A DNA stretch of 64,000 bases from Haematobia irritans (GCF_050003625.1 NC_134400.1:45621096-45685095); one strand, 5' to 3'; counted from the stretch's first letter, positions 1 through 10,896 are shown. Notes: generated from the letters alone by a model not told the origin. Numbers and translations are program-made.

Positions 1-226
1 GTCAACTTGACTTTAATAATTCAGAAAAATTCTTTAAATTTAATTAATTTGTCTTTAAAATTAAAATTTGCTTTATAGAAGCAAGTACACAAAACCCAAT
101 TTTAAAAGAGAATTGTGTCTTAAAAGTATCCTTACTTGTATTCTCCGCTTCTTTGGCTCGGAATCAATACCAAATTTTTTAAAGTAGAGACAAAATCTTT
201 GGAACCGTGCATGTTTTTTTTCAGTG
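1..226 (-). repeat. TA-flanked MITE (CACTGAAAAAA family), cut by window edge
   Basis: Reverse complement of the family seen complete at 48504-49118. It ends in ...TTTTCAGTG followed by TA at 227-228, the expected TA target duplication. The body shares the blocks around GGTTCCAAAGATTTTGTC and AAGAAGCGGAGAATACAAG with the 48.5 kb, 12.9 kb and 13.7 kb copies, but lacks part of the interior present at 48.5 kb. It is non-autonomous, with no coding frame. Superfamily (Tc1/mariner or CMC-like) is not decided. Confidence 0.75.
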
Positions 227-739
227 TACTATTTTAATTTAGTAATATCATAATTCATAGAACTTTAGAATATTATAATAACATTAAAAGGATAAACGAG
301 TCAAATGCTAATATTGTAAATGTAATGTTTCAATTGAGCTTTGAAATATGTAGAAAACCTTATTCTGGCAACAAGGCTTAGATAGAAAACGCCGTTTTAT
401 CCATATTTCAATAGAAACATGTCGAAAATAAAAAAGCCAAAAATAGCTAAAACGGTCATGAAAAATAGCCAGAAAAAAGCTAAAAGCTAAATTCATTTTT
501 TTCCCGCTAAACGACTTCAGAAAATCAAAATCTAGCGGGAAAATAGCTAAATTGGCAACGCTGCCTCTACCTTATGTTACGAGCTGTTCACTTATAAGTT
601 TATTCGCAAGATATTGCTAGTGTCCAACATTTTGAGACACATGCCACATGTTGGTCACACTATATGTTATGTTTGAAGGCTCGATAACACATTTATCGAT
701 AATTTAGTTATCGCCGACAAATAGCTTTTGGCCATAATG
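227..739. other. Gene-free AT-rich stretch with hairpin and possible hAT-type end
   Basis: No supportable gene. A hairpin is formed by TTTCCCGCTA (about 500-509) and TAGCGGGAAA (about 533-542), followed by AGCTAAATTGGCAACGCTG ending near 563. Read on the minus strand this begins CAGCGTTGCCAATTTAGC, which resembles a hAT-type terminus. The opposite end was not found, so the assignment is tentative. Confidence 0.35.
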
Positions 740-808
740 TTAGGTTAGGTTAAAGTGGCAGCCCGATTAAATTTCAGGCTCACTTAGACTATTCAGTACA
801 TTGTGATA
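740..808 (-). repeat. SINE 3' tail, 5'-truncated
   Basis: TTAGGTTAGGTTAAAGTGGC, then the SINE tail (CAGCCCGATTAA...ATTCAGT.CATTGTGAT) in reverse orientation. It matches the last 70 bp of the full SINE at 7560-7910. The tRNA-like head is missing, as in ordinary 5'-truncated retroposition. Confidence 0.8.
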
Positions 809-972
809 ATGTAAGATTCTTTACAAACACAAACATTTCGTCCGGATAAACTTATAGTCTGGACGGGGCATTAAGAATATCGATTTAAGGGTATTAAGTT
901 CGAGTTTAAGCCTAGTACTAAGATCACGTTTTCGGACGAAAAATTGTTATACACCATATAAAAAAAAAAAAA
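809..972. other. Gene-free stretch with dispersed motif GGGTATTAAGTTCGAGTTTA
   Basis: Holds GGGTATTAAGTTCGAGTTTA near 888-907. Its reverse complement recurs near 4921-4942 and 9531-9552, so it is a dispersed repeat, perhaps an inverted terminal repeat of an undefined MITE. A poly(A) run precedes the next Helentron end. Confidence 0.4.
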
Positions 973-1194
973 ACAAGTATATACGGCCGTAAGTTCGGCC
1001 AGGCCGAAGCTTATGTACCCTCCATCATGGATTGCGTAGAAACTTCTTCCACAATCGAATTACTTAAGTTGCGGTAACGCCTGCCGATGGCAAGGTATCT
1101 TAAAACCTCCTAACACCATCTTCTAAATTGTATGTAAGTCCATACGTGGTATATATTAAATCAAAAAAGATCGATCCAATACGTATATAATTCA

Positions 1195-1570
1195 GTTTGA
1201 CAAAGTAGACATAAAATTTTTACAAAATTTTCTACAGAAATAAAATTTTAACAAAATTTTCTATAGAAATAAAATTTTCACAAAATTTTCTATAGAAATA
1301 AAAATTTTGATAAAATTTTCTATAGAAAGAAAATTTTGACAAAAATTTCTACAGAAATAAAATTTTAACAAAATTTTCTATAGAAATAAACTTTTGACAA
1401 AATATTCTATAGAAATAAAATCTTGGTAGATTATTTTTGGCTCGAGTGGCAACCATGATTATGAACCGAATAAAATTTGAACAAAATTTTCTATAGAAAT
1501 AAAATTTTGACAAAATTTTCTATAGAAATAAAATTTTGACCAAATTTTCTGTCTAAATAAAATTTTGGTA
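1195..1570. repeat. 29 bp A/T minisatellite block
   Basis: Tandem units built on AAAATTTTGACAAAATTTT followed by CTATAGAAAT, period 29 bp. The same block lies between tail and 153 bp array in most DINE-A copies (20005-20190, 27080-27540, 29220-29600, 50530-50900). Confidence 0.85.
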
Positions 1571-2229
1571 GATTATTTTTGGCTCTAGTGGCAACCATGA
1601 TTATGAACCGATATGGACCAATTTTTGTGTGATTGGACCAATTTTGGTATGGTTGTTAGCGACCATTTACTAACACCACGTTCCTAATTTGAACCGGATC
1701 GGATGAATTTTGCTCCTCCAAGAGGCTTCGGAGGTCAAATCTGGAGAACGTTTTATATGGGAGCTGTATATAATTATGGACCGATATGGACCAATTCTGG
1801 CACGGTTGTTAAAGATCATATACTAACACCATGTTCAAAATTACAACCGGATTGGATGAAATTTGCTTCTCTTGGAGACTTCGCAAGCCAAATCTGGGGA
1901 GCGGCTTATATGGGGGCTATATATAATTATGAACCGAAGTGGACCAATTTTTGCGTGGTTATTAGAGACCATATAACAATATCAGGTACCAAATTTCAGG
2001 CGGATCGGATGAAATTTGCTTCTCTTTGAGGCTCCGCAACCCAAATCTGGGGATCGGTTTATATGGGCGCTATATATAATTATGGACCGATGTAGACCAA
2101 TTTTTGCACGGTTGTTAGAGACCATATACCAATACCATGTACCACATTTCAGCCGGATCGGATGCAATTTGCTTCTCTTTGAGGCTTCGCAAGCCAAATC
2201 TGGAGATCGGTTTATATGGGGTCTATATA

Positions 2230-2463
2230 AAGGGTGATTTGTTAAGAGCTTGATAACTTTTTTAAAAAAAAAAAACGCATAAAATTTGCAAAATCTCATC
2301 GGTTCTTTATTTGAAACGTTAGATTGGTCCATGACATTTACTTTTTGAAGATAATTTCATTTAAATGTTGACCGCGGCTGCGTCTTAGGTGGTCCATTCG
2401 GAAAGTCCAATTTTGGGCAACTTTTTCGAGCATTTCGGCCGGAATAGCCCGAATTTCTTTTTT
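2230..2463 (-). mobile_element. Mariner-type transposon right-end fragment
   Basis: Starts AAGGGTGATTTGTTAAGAGC after TATA at 2226-2229. This matches the right terminal repeat of the element at 13057-13617 (AGTTATCAAGCTCTTAACAA...CACCCTT). The fragment runs back through a transposase C-terminus and stops abruptly at about 2463, where Helentron sequence resumes. No second terminal repeat is present. Confidence 0.8.
2338..2460 (-). pseudogene. Mariner-type transposase, C-terminal remnant
   Basis: Minus-strand translation gives about 40 codons ending in a TAA stop (2338-2340). It contains KEIRAIPAEMLEKVAQNWT and then RRSRGQHLNEIIFKK, the usual C-terminus of insect mariner-type transposases with the basic RRSRGQHL stretch. 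The catalytic DDE/D core and N-terminus are absent, so it cannot be active. The family recognition is from memory of such C-termini, not from a search. The remaining N-terminal part of a related copy lies at 13170-13589. Confidence 0.75.
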
Positions 2464-3838
2464 GGTAGATTATTTTTGGCTCGAGTGGCAACCATGATTA
2501 TGAATCGATATGGATCAATTTTTGTGTGATTGGGGATCGGCTATATATAACTATAGACCGATATGGACCAATTATGGCATGGTTATAAGCGGCCTTATAC
2601 TAACACCATGTTCCAAATTTCAACCGGATCGCATGAATTTAGCTCCTTCAAGAGGCTCCGGAGGACAAATCTGGGGATCGATTTATATGGGGGCTATATA
2701 TAATTATGGACCGATATAAACCACTTTTGGCATGGTTGTTAGAGACAATATACTAACACCACGTACCAAATTTCAATTGTATCGGATGACTTTTGCTCCT
2801 CTAAGAGGCTCCGGAGGTCAAATCTGGGGATCGGTTTATATGGGGCTATATATAATTATGGGCCGATGTGGACCAATTTTTGCATGGTCAATAGAGAACA
2901 TATACCAATACCATGTACCAAATTTCAGCCGGATCGGATGAAATTTGGTTCTCTTAGATGCTCCGCAAGCCAAATCGTGGGATCGGTTTATATGGGGGCT
3001 ATATGTAATTATGGACCGATATGGACCAATTTTTGCACGGTTGTTAGAGACCATATACCAATACCATGTACCACATTTCAGCCGGATCGGATGCAATTTG
3101 CTTCTCTTTGAGGCTTCGCAAGCACGGTTGTTGGAGACCATATACTTACACCATGTACCAAATTTCAGCCGGATCGGAAGAAATTTGGTTCTCTTAGAGG
3201 CTTCGCAAGCCAAATCGGGGGATCGGTTTATTTTTGCATGGTTGTTAGAGACCATATACTAACATCATGTATCAAATTTCAGCGGGATCGGATGAAATTT
3301 GCTTCTCTTAGAGCAATCGCAAGCCGAATTTGGGGGTCCGTTTATATGGGGGCTATACGTAAAAGTGGACTGATATGGACCAATTTTGCATGGTTGTTAG
3401 AGACCATATACTAACACCAAGTACCAATTTTCAGCCGGATCGGATGAAATTTGCTTCTCTTACAGCAATCGCAAGCCGAATTTGGGGGTCCGTTTATATG
3501 GGGTCTATACGTAAAAGCGGACTGATATGGACCAATTTTTGCATGGTTGTTAGAGACCATATACTAACACTATGTACCAAATTTCAGCCGGATCGGATGA
3601 AATTTGCTTCTCTTAGAGCAATCGCAAGCCAAATTTGGGGGTCCGTTTATATGGGGGCTATACGTAAAAGTGGACCGATATGGCCCATTTCCAATACCAT
3701 CCGACCTACATCAATAACAACTACTTGTGTCAAGTTTCAAGTCGATAGCTTGTTTCGTTCGGAAGTTAGCGTGATTTCAACAGCCGGACGGACATGCTGA
3801 GATCGACTCAGAATTTCATCACGACCCAGAATATATAA

Positions 3839-3977
3839 ATACAACCCTGGATTTTTCGCACGAAAAAATAGGCAGGCATATTATTTCGTATAAATAAGTT
3901 AACATCCCTGGGTTTGAGACCCTATTTTCGGAGATAGATGAAGGTATTCAATTTTCGCAGAAACGAACTTAGTACTA
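3839..3977. other. Short unassigned stretch
   Basis: Contains the direct echo CCCTGGATTTTTCGCACG...CCCTGGGTTTGAGACCC. No gene and no matching copy recognised in the window. Confidence 0.3.
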
Positions 3978-4288
3978 CACCCTCAAAAAAAATCGCTTCT
4001 TTAACATATGTTCCAAACATATTTTGCAGGAAGCACATATATTATTGGATACTGCCGAAACATTAATATGTTTGTTTTATGTGAACATATTATATGTTTG
4101 GAAGCATTTTGAGCCAAAAATATTATATGCTTGGAAGAATTTTTCCCAAAGACGATTGTGCTCATTCCCTAACATACACGTTATTTTCACTTCCACGAAA
4201 TATATTTCTTCTTGGCACCTTTTTCTGTAATACAAATAATGTTGAAGAAATTATTCACTTTTATAAATTTTTTAAATTTTACCTTTCG

Positions 4289-4362
4289 CCTGCACGGAGA
4301 ATCGAACCGAGCACCATACAGTTTGTAAGCCAGCACACTATCCACTGGATTACGTAGCTGTT
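4289..4362 (-). repeat. tRNA-like sequence 1 (in MITE copy A)
   Basis: Minus strand carries a B box (GGTTCGATTCTCC, plus-strand 4296-4308) and an A-box-like TAATCCAGTGG (4342-4352). Copy B has the better TAGCTCAGTGG and the possible anticodon loop CTTACAA (TAC, valine-like). Acceptor and anticodon stems do not pair, so it is a tRNA-derived pol III promoter relic rather than a tRNA gene. Confidence 0.65.
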
Positions 4363-4473
4363 ATAGTCACCAGGAGATAATTATCGTTATAAATTACATT
4401 TATATAGCATAGTTTGCAGCGCCCACGAGCCCATGCAAACATAACATTATTTAACAGAAACATACATTTGTTT

Positions 4474-4545
4474 GCCACGTGGAGCAGTGGTTAGCATGTC
4501 TGCCTTGCATGCAAAGGGTCGTGGGTTCAATCCCTGCTCCGACCG
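4474..4545 (+). repeat. tRNA-like sequence 2 (in MITE copy A)
   Basis: A box TGGAGCAGTGG (4480-4490) and B box GGTTCAATCCC (4524-4534). The middle reads CTGCCTTGCATGCAAAGGG, with an alanine-like TGC. The T-arm pairs weakly and the acceptor ends do not pair. The sequence is close to the head of the SINE at 7560. It points away from tRNA-like 1, with A boxes about 128 bp apart, the same distance as in copy B. Confidence 0.65.
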
Positions 4546-4831
4546 AACACTTTTTTTTAATTTACACATTTATATTTATACTATATTAAATTTTTATAAT
4601 GAATATTCGAAATGTGGGTTATTAAAGATTTATAGTCAGTAACAGTGCTTGATATAAACGAAATTGACTGATTTTTGGATAAAATATTATTTTTTTATTG
4701 CAAAAATAACAATTTTGTAACAAAAAACTGTTTGTGGTACAAAACTTTAAAATTTGGAAGGAATTCAAAAACTCTAACAAAAGAAAAACGTGGAGTCGAG
4801 TATAAACATACATAAATAATTTTATAATATA

Positions 4832-5048
4832 AACATAAATTTATTTAGGCGTGAACAGTTTTTTACTAGCATTTAATAATTCATTTTAAAGAAAATAAGC
4901 TTTTTAAATTGTTTTAGCTGCAAAACTCGAACTTAATGCCCGCTTTTATATTTGAAGGTGTCCGTCAACTCCTCGTGGACTACTTATTAATAAAGAGGAA
5001 CTAAACTTTGTTTTTATACATTTTACTGTATAATTTGTCCCAACTCTA
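4832..5048. other. Unassigned insert between MITE half and Helentron
   Basis: No gene. Contains AAACTCGAACTTAATGCCCG (about 4923-4942), the dispersed motif also near 888 and 9531. Confidence 0.35.
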
Positions 5049-5692
5049 ACAAGTAAGTAAAGTAGAAAGTTGGGCGGGGCCGACTATATCATACCCTAAA
5101 CCACCATTACAGAATTAGTAATCATAAGCATTTGTGGGGTAACATATAGGTCTGGGAGATAAACCGTAGTTGCATATTTAAGAAAAGGGGTACATGTCTA
5201 TGGGTGATTTGTGTCAATCTGACTATAGCTCATAGTCAATGATGCCAGGGAAAATGTTCGGTTTACCCTACAAGGACAAAAAAAGTTCCCTACATTCCCA
5301 AACAATTTTCCCTACTATATTTTTCGTTAAATTTAAAAAATTTTACAAAACAAAAATGGTTCTAAGTACTTTATTATCTTAAAACATGAATATGCAACGT
5401 ATATAACTTAGAATATAAATTTGTATTACCACCACGGTTGCCACAGTTGGTAGAATTTTACCCAAATTAGTAATCTTTTTTTTTAAATCTCTATAAAAAT
5501 AAAATTGTGGAAAAAGTTTCTATAAACAAATTTTTGTGATTAATTTTTCTATAGAAATAGAATTTTGAGAAAAAATTCCACAGAAATAAAATTTTGAGAA
5601 AATTTTTTATAGAAATAATATTTTGAAAAAAATTTCTATAGAAATACAATTTTGACAAAATGTTCTATAGAAATAAAATGTTGACAAAGATC

Positions 5693-6752
5693 AAGCCTTG
5701 CCGGCTTCTTATTTCCTCCTCTAGAGCCACCAAAATGTAAAAATTATTACAAATTGTGTTGAGTGAAAATGTCCAACATTGTGGCCCTACGTCCCTACAA
5801 GACGCTAAATATTAGAAAACCCCTACATATAGGGAATTTCCCCTACTTCTAGCAACACTGGCTGTGTTGATATTGCACCTATGGAATTAGTATGCCACTA
5901 ATATTGAGCCCATTATTAAAAAAGAGAAAATCTTTAAATTAGTGTGGGTAATAAATACAAATTTGTAAAATTCGAGCAATATTCTTATGTTAGAGCTACA
6001 AGTACGTATAAGTACGATCGGCTAGTACATCAAAATTTGAAATTTGAGTAACATTGGTTAATAAATAAGAGTACTATGGCCAAATTTGGGAAAATCGAGC
6101 GATGCATATATATGGAAGCTATATTTAAATCTGAACCAATTTGCATAATATTTTGCGGGTTTGATTAATACCACAAAAGGTTACCTTGTGCAAGATTTGA
6201 GTAAGATCAGTTACGAAATGAGGCCTGTATGGTCAAACATAAGGTTATAAGGGCGAATTTTTCAAAATCGGGCGATACATATATGGGAGCTATATCTAAA
6301 TTTGAACCGATTTCGATGAAATTTTGCACATATAGTTAGTACTATAGAGGACTGGATCTAGCCAACTTTTAGTAAGATCGGTTAATAAATAAGGGTTCTA
6401 TGGCCAAATTTGGGAAAATCGGGCTATACATATATATGGAAGCTATATCTAAATCTGGGAGCCACCGTGGTGCAATGGTTAGCATGCCCGCCTTGCATAC
6501 ACAAGGTCGTGGGTTCGATTCCTGCTACGACCGAACACCAAAAAGTTTTTCAGCGGTGGATTATCCCACCTCAGTAATGCTGGTGACATTTCTGAGGGTT
6601 TCAAAGCTTCTCTAAGTGGTTTCACTGGAATGTGGAACGCCGTTCGGACTCGGCTATAAAAAGGAGGTCCCTTGTCATTGAGCTTAACATGGAATCGGGC
6701 AGCACTCAGTGATAAGAGAGAAGTTCACCACTGTGGTATCACAATGGACTGA
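5693..6752. repeat. 1060 bp tandem duplication, copy 1
   Basis: Nearly identical to 6795-7854 (offset 1102 bp; I noticed one difference, ACATATAG versus ATATATAG near 5823/6925). It spans DINE-B body and the first part of a SINE. It ends abruptly within the SINE at ATGGACTGA. Confidence 0.9.
6457..6752 (+). repeat. tRNA-derived SINE, 3' cut at duplication junction
   Basis: Head GCCACCGTGGTGCAATGG has A box TGGTGCAATGG (6468-6478) and B box GGTTCGATTCC (6512-6522). The left target duplication is present but the 3' tail is absent, because the tandem duplication breakpoint falls inside the element. Confidence 0.85.
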
Positions 6753-6782
6753 TCGGTTCATATGGGGGCTATATGTAATTAT

Positions 6783-6821
6783 GGAGGAAATAAGAAGCCT
6801 TGCCGGCTTCTTATTTCCTCC
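6783..6821. repeat. Perfect 17 bp inverted repeat at duplication junction
   Basis: GGAGGAAATAAGAAGCC (6783-6799), loop TTGCC, GGCTTCTTATTTCCTCC (6805-6821). At the start of copy 1 only the inner AAGCC/GGCTT pair exists, so the long palindrome was created at the junction. Confidence 0.9.
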
Positions 6822-7854
6822 TCTAGAGCCACCAAAATGTAAAAATTATTACAAATTGTGTTGAGTGAAAATGTCCAACATTGTGGCCCTACGTCCCTAC
6901 AAGACGCTAAATATTAGAAAACCCCTATATATAGGGAATTTCCCCTACTTCTAGCAACACTGGCTGTGTTGATATTGCACCTATGGAATTAGTATGCCAC
7001 TAATATTGAGCCCATTATTAAAAAAGAGAAAATCTTTAAATTAGTGTGGGTAATAAATACAAATTTGTAAAATTCGAGCAATATTCTTATGTTAGAGCTA
7101 CAAGTACGTATAAGTACGATCGGCTAGTACATCAAAATTTGAAATTTGAGTAACATTGGTTAATAAATAAGAGTACTATGGCCAAATTTGGGAAAATCGA
7201 GCGATGCATATATATGGAAGCTATATTTAAATCTGAACCAATTTGCATAATATTTTGCGGGTTTGATTAATACCACAAAAGGTTACCTTGTGCAAGATTT
7301 GAGTAAGATCAGTTACGAAATGAGGCCTGTATGGTCAAACATAAGGTTATAAGGGCGAATTTTTCAAAATCGGGCGATACATATATGGGAGCTATATCTA
7401 AATTTGAACCGATTTCGATGAAATTTTGCACATATAGTTAGTACTATAGAGGACTGGATCTAGCCAACTTTTAGTAAGATCGGTTAATAAATAAGGGTTC
7501 TATGGCCAAATTTGGGAAAATCGGGCTATACATATATATGGAAGCTATATCTAAATCTGGGAGCCACCGTGGTGCAATGGTTAGCATGCCCGCCTTGCAT
7601 ACACAAGGTCGTGGGTTCGATTCCTGCTACGACCGAACACCAAAAAGTTTTTCAGCGGTGGATTATCCCACCTCAGTAATGCTGGTGACATTTCTGAGGG
7701 TTTCAAAGCTTCTCTAAGTGGTTTCACTGGAATGTGGAACGCCGTTCGGACTCGGCTATAAAAAGGAGGTCCCTTGTCATTGAGCTTAACATGGAATCGG
7801 GCAGCACTCAGTGATAAGAGAGAAGTTCACCACTGTGGTATCACAATGGACTGA
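6795..7854. repeat. 1060 bp tandem duplication, copy 2
   Basis: Second copy of 5693-6752. Here the SINE continues past the breakpoint to its full tail, so this side is the parental arrangement. The 42 bp between copies is a scrap of family-A Helentron sequence (TCGGTTCATATGGGGGCTAT) plus GGAGGAAATAAG. Confidence 0.9.
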
Positions 7855-7910
7855 ATAGTCTAAGTGAGCCTGATACATCGGGCTGCCACATAACCTAACC
7901 TAACCTAACC
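7560..7910 (+). mobile_element. Full-length tRNA-derived SINE with target duplication
   Basis: A 351 bp insert with a tRNA-like head (A box 7570-7580, B box 7614-7624, alanine-like TTGCAT) and a body including GAGCTTAACATGGAATCGGG. The tail is (CCTAA)n, a pentamer matching the insect telomere repeat. It is flanked by the direct repeat TATATCTAAATCTG (7546-7559 and 7911-7924). SINEs of this type are pol III transcribed and mobilised by a LINE; the partner LINE is not identifiable here. It inserted into DINE-B before the tandem duplication, since both copies have the left target repeat. Confidence 0.9.
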
Positions 7911-8676
7911 TATATCTAAATCTGAACCGATTTCGACGATTTTTTGCACATATAGTTAGTGCTATAGAAGACTACATTTAGCCAAATTTGGGTAAGATCG
8001 GTTTATAAATAAGGGTTTTATGGCCAAATTTAGAAAAATCGGGCGGTACATATATATGGGAGCTATAGCTAAATTTGAACCGATTTCGATGATTTTTTGC
8101 ACATATTGTTAGTGCTATAGAAGATTATATTTAGCCAACTTTGAGTAAGATCGGTTGATAAATAAAGGTTTTGTGGTCAAATTTGGGAAAATCGGGCGAT
8201 ACATATATATGGGAGCTATATCTAAATCTGAACCGATTTGGATAAAATTTTGCAGACTTGAAGGGCGATGGAAAAGATTACCTTTTGGAAAATTTGGTGA
8301 CTATCCGTTTGAAAAAAAGCGCAACGTGACCCCATTTGTCGAAATCGGACGATACATATATATGGGAGCTATATCTAAATTTGATCCGATTTCTTCCAAA
8401 TTCAATAGCATTCGTCCTTGTGCCCAAAAAACTCCCTGTACCAAATTTTATCAAAATCGGTTAATAATTGCGACCGGAATCCTGTGAACAACAAATACAT
8501 GGACAGACGGACGGACGGACGGACACCAAGCGCTAGATCGACTCAGGAGGTGATTCTGAGTCGATCGGTATATATTTTATGGGGTCTAAATCAATATTTC
8601 TGGTAGGCACATTTTTTGGCCGATCAAACTTATTATACCCTGACCAACTATGTGGTTTAGGGAATAAAAAGGGTAT

Positions 8677-8869
8677 AGTGCTCTTTCGTTATTTTTATGA
8701 AGACCCCTGATTTCTTTTAACGAACCAAGAAAAAAATTGTGCCCATAATGCGAAAATGATAAACAAAACACATGTCCACACATACATAAAATGCTGCTCT
8801 CAAGGCGAAAACATATGCTGTTTGTTTTTCAAATGTCTATTCTCTTGGTTCCGAATGTCCATTCTCTTT
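8677..8869. other. Unassigned stretch
   Basis: No gene. It sits between the DINE-B head and the point where homology to MITE copy B resumes, and may be a longer version of that MITE's interior. Confidence 0.3.
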
Positions 8870-9327
8870 ATTCAAATTAAATAATATTTAGACTTAAGCA
8901 TATAATTTTTGGCCTTATCATAAAAGAGTTTTCCGAAACAACATAAAAGGGGTTTCACAGAAATTGTTCTCTTTTGATTCTTTCGCTGTGTTATGTTGAT
9001 ATCTTTTGTCAACTCTCCCGGTTTCCATCTCTATTTCTTTCTCTATACTCACTCTCTCTCTGTCGCTTTGAATAAAATATCACAACATATGTATGTTTAG
9101 TCGAAATTTGTAAATTTATATATGTTTGCATTCACACATATGATTTTTATGAAACATTCATGCCCCAAACATAATATATTCTAACATATTAACATAGATG
9201 TCCCAAACATTTAGTGTTAGTTTAGGAACATTACATGTTTGCATTTAAATATATTGTGTTTTAAAATTGTGCCCGAAACACATTTGTTTATATCGGAACA
9301 TATGAAAAACATATTTTTCTAAGAGTG
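8870..9327 (+). mobile_element. Twin-tRNA MITE, copy A, second part
   Basis: Reverse complement of 21248 to about 21740. It includes the CTCTCTCTGTCGC tract and ends ...CATATTTTTCTAAGAGTG followed by TA (9328-9329). With 3978-4831 it makes one element split by a 4 kb nested insertion. Confidence 0.8.
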
Positions 9328-9332
9328 TAAGC

Positions 9333-9560
9333 ATTAGCCGCTAAAATCGTCATTACGTCATTAAAGTGAAAACTAAATCAGTAAAAAAGGCATAAAATTA
9401 TACATTTTTGTTTCAGATTTCATTATAACTTGTTGGGGAATAGCTCAAAACAAATTTTCACAAAGTTTGTATTCCTTAAAATGGATTATTAAAGAAAAGT
9501 AATTGTGAAAAAATGACGATTTTAGCGGCTAAACTCGAACTTAATACCCACCTTTAGAGG
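9333..9560. repeat. Inverted repeat about 160 bp apart
   Basis: TTAGCCGCTAAAATCGTCAT (about 9334-9353) is inverted as ATGACGATTTTAGCGGCTAA (about 9513-9532), followed by the dispersed motif ACTCGAACTTAATACCCACC. This looks like a small MITE or foldback remnant; its exact ends are not resolved. Confidence 0.5.
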
Positions 9561-10495
9561 CAAACAATTGAAGTCGATTTCTTATAACCCTGGACAAATC
9601 GATTAGTGAATTTTATGATAATCAGTAAAACCGACTATACAAGTTGGTCTTAATTGATTAAACGACTTTTGTTAGAGACCAAAACCGGTTAATTGAACTT
9701 TAACGAAAAAAGTCACGACGTCAATTCAAAATTTTTAATTGTTGAAAACTTGAAAACGTCGGAAATAGAAAAGTTTTAAAGTCCCATTTTCTCATGAATA
9801 TTTTGCATTATGTCTCTAAATCTTACCAAACATATCGCTAAATACCGCTAGAATAGGAAAACGTCATGATTTTAACAACATTGTGTTAATTAAATCAACA
9901 TTTGAACATTTCCTCCTGTCAAGATTAGAACACAGACAGAAATGCCTAAGAGCAAGCACTTGCATATTCAATTGCAATCGAAGCACTTGCCTGCTGATAT
10001 CGAATACAAAACGTCTGGCTAAGGAGCAAATTTCCTATGCAGCAGTAGGACCTGCTGTCACCGAAGTAAAGATAAAACACTCACGCATGCTCATTGCTAC
10101 AGATATCGTAGCAATGGACATGCGTGATTTAATGGCATCGCCTCCCTCCCCTTGTTGGAAAAACAACGGTAATTAGTTGCATTCTAATATTTCTTGTTTG
10201 CAAAGGAATCCTTGGCACAATTGCGAGTGGGAATGCTTAACCCTCTAATGGTCGATTTTTTTCTTTGTCAGCTGATATTTAGCGTTTAGTTTACTTGGTA
10301 AAATCCAGTACATGCTGTAAAGTCTCACGTGGGTCAGGCCAGGGAAAGTGTGACATAGTGGGTTAGGGATTTGCATCTTTTTTTGATGCATCGAAAGGTA
10401 ATGCCCATGTATAAAATTGTGCTAAAAATTAAATTAAAATTGCCGTGGTTGCTGTTGCATGTTCAATATTGAAAATTTCCGAGATTTTGCAATTT
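9561..10495. other. Gene-free region; one unrecognised ORF
   Basis: Apparently low-copy sequence. A 97-codon open frame (9883-10176, plus) starts MLIKSTFEHF and ends PPSPCWKNNGN. I recognise no domain, signal peptide or repeat in it, and there is no homologous copy in the window to test conservation. It could be a chance frame or a TE relic. Confidence 0.3.
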
Positions 10496-10896
10496 CGACA
10501 AAATTATCTATAGAAATAAAATATTGACAATATTTTCTTTAGAAATAAAATTTTGGGAAAATTTTCGATAGATATAAAATTTTGGAAAATGTTGGAAATT
10601 TGGAAAATGTAATAAAAAATTTCTATAGAAATGAAATTTTGACAAAAATTTCTATAGAAATAAAATTTTGACAAAATTTTCCGTGCGAATAAAATTTTGA
10701 AAAAAATTTCGGCGACCGGACATATCCCCCAACGGACATTTCGCCCAAAATGATTTTTGGGCGTTATGACCTTCATTGGGGCGGTCACATCGCCCAATTT
10801 TAGTTTGGGCTTTATGTCCTCCCTCATCGCGGTCATAAGCCCCATAAAAAAATGTGGGTGTTATGACCGTTTGAATATAATTGAATATAAACAATA

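Larger units (their letters stand above)
1600..3705 (-). repeat. 153 bp tandem array, family A, degenerate
   Basis: Repeats of the unit containing ATCGGTTTATATGGGGGC, ATTATGGACCGATATGGACC, GTTAGAGACCATATAC and CAGCCGGATCGGATGAAATT. Units are more diverged than at 27.6-28.9 kb and some are shortened. Open frames here are fragments of the repeat translated in either direction, not genes. Confidence 0.85.
973..3838 (-). mobile_element. DINE-A Helentron-like element (copy H1)
   Basis: Begins with the family tail in reverse (ACAAGTATATACGGCCGTAA, then the hairpin TTCGGCCAGGCCGAA). A 29 bp A/T minisatellite follows (about 1195-1570), then a tandem array of the 153 bp unit (about 1600-3700), and the GACGGAC block plus the conserved ATCGACTCAGAATTTCA region near the head. 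The TATACCC head is missing, so the copy is truncated at about 3838. A mariner fragment (2230-2463) interrupts it; after that the element restarts from the TTGGTAGATTATTTTTGGCT block, so the two halves are partly redundant. Assignment to DINE-1/INE-1 Helentrons follows from the TATACCC head, the tetranucleotide block and the hairpin tail known in Drosophila. Confidence 0.8.
3978..4831 (+). mobile_element. Twin-tRNA MITE, copy A, first part
   Basis: Starts CACCCTCAAAAAAAATCGC after TA (3976-3977). The same sequence, inverted, forms 21740-22591. Homology to copy B stops near 4831, where an insertion of about 4 kb begins; the other end of this MITE appears at 8870-9327. It carries two divergently oriented tRNA-like segments with near-complete A and B boxes and has no coding capacity. 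Confidence 0.8.
5049..8676 (-). mobile_element. DINE-B Helentron-like element (copy H2), expanded
   Basis: Left end CAAGTAAGTAAAGTAGAAAG then GGGCGGGGCCGAC is the reversed DINE-B tail seen at 62750-62795. The right end has GACAGACGGACGGACGG (about 8502-8525), ATTCTGAGTCGATCGG, and an inverted TATACCC-type head (TATACCCTGACCAAC...GGGTAT). The interior holds a 29 bp A/T block (about 5505-5690), family-B 153 bp units (about 6050-8460), a SINE, and a 1060 bp tandem duplication. Its length of 3.6 kb is mostly explained by the SINE and the duplication. Confidence 0.75.

Noticed and set aside
4474..4545. Functional tRNA gene
   Set aside because: A and B boxes are good but acceptor and anticodon stems do not pair; it is part of a repeated MITE, as is the partner at 4289-4362.
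6400..7717. Two identical 71-codon proteins (MAKFGKIGLYIYMEAI...)
   Set aside because: They are the two copies of the tandem duplication, reading through Helentron sequence into the SINE head.
7881..7910. Interstitial telomere
   Set aside because: Only about four pentamers, always at the SINE 3' end.
9883..10176. Small protein gene of 97 codons
   Set aside because: No domain, no splice or promoter context that I can support, and no second copy to test conservation.
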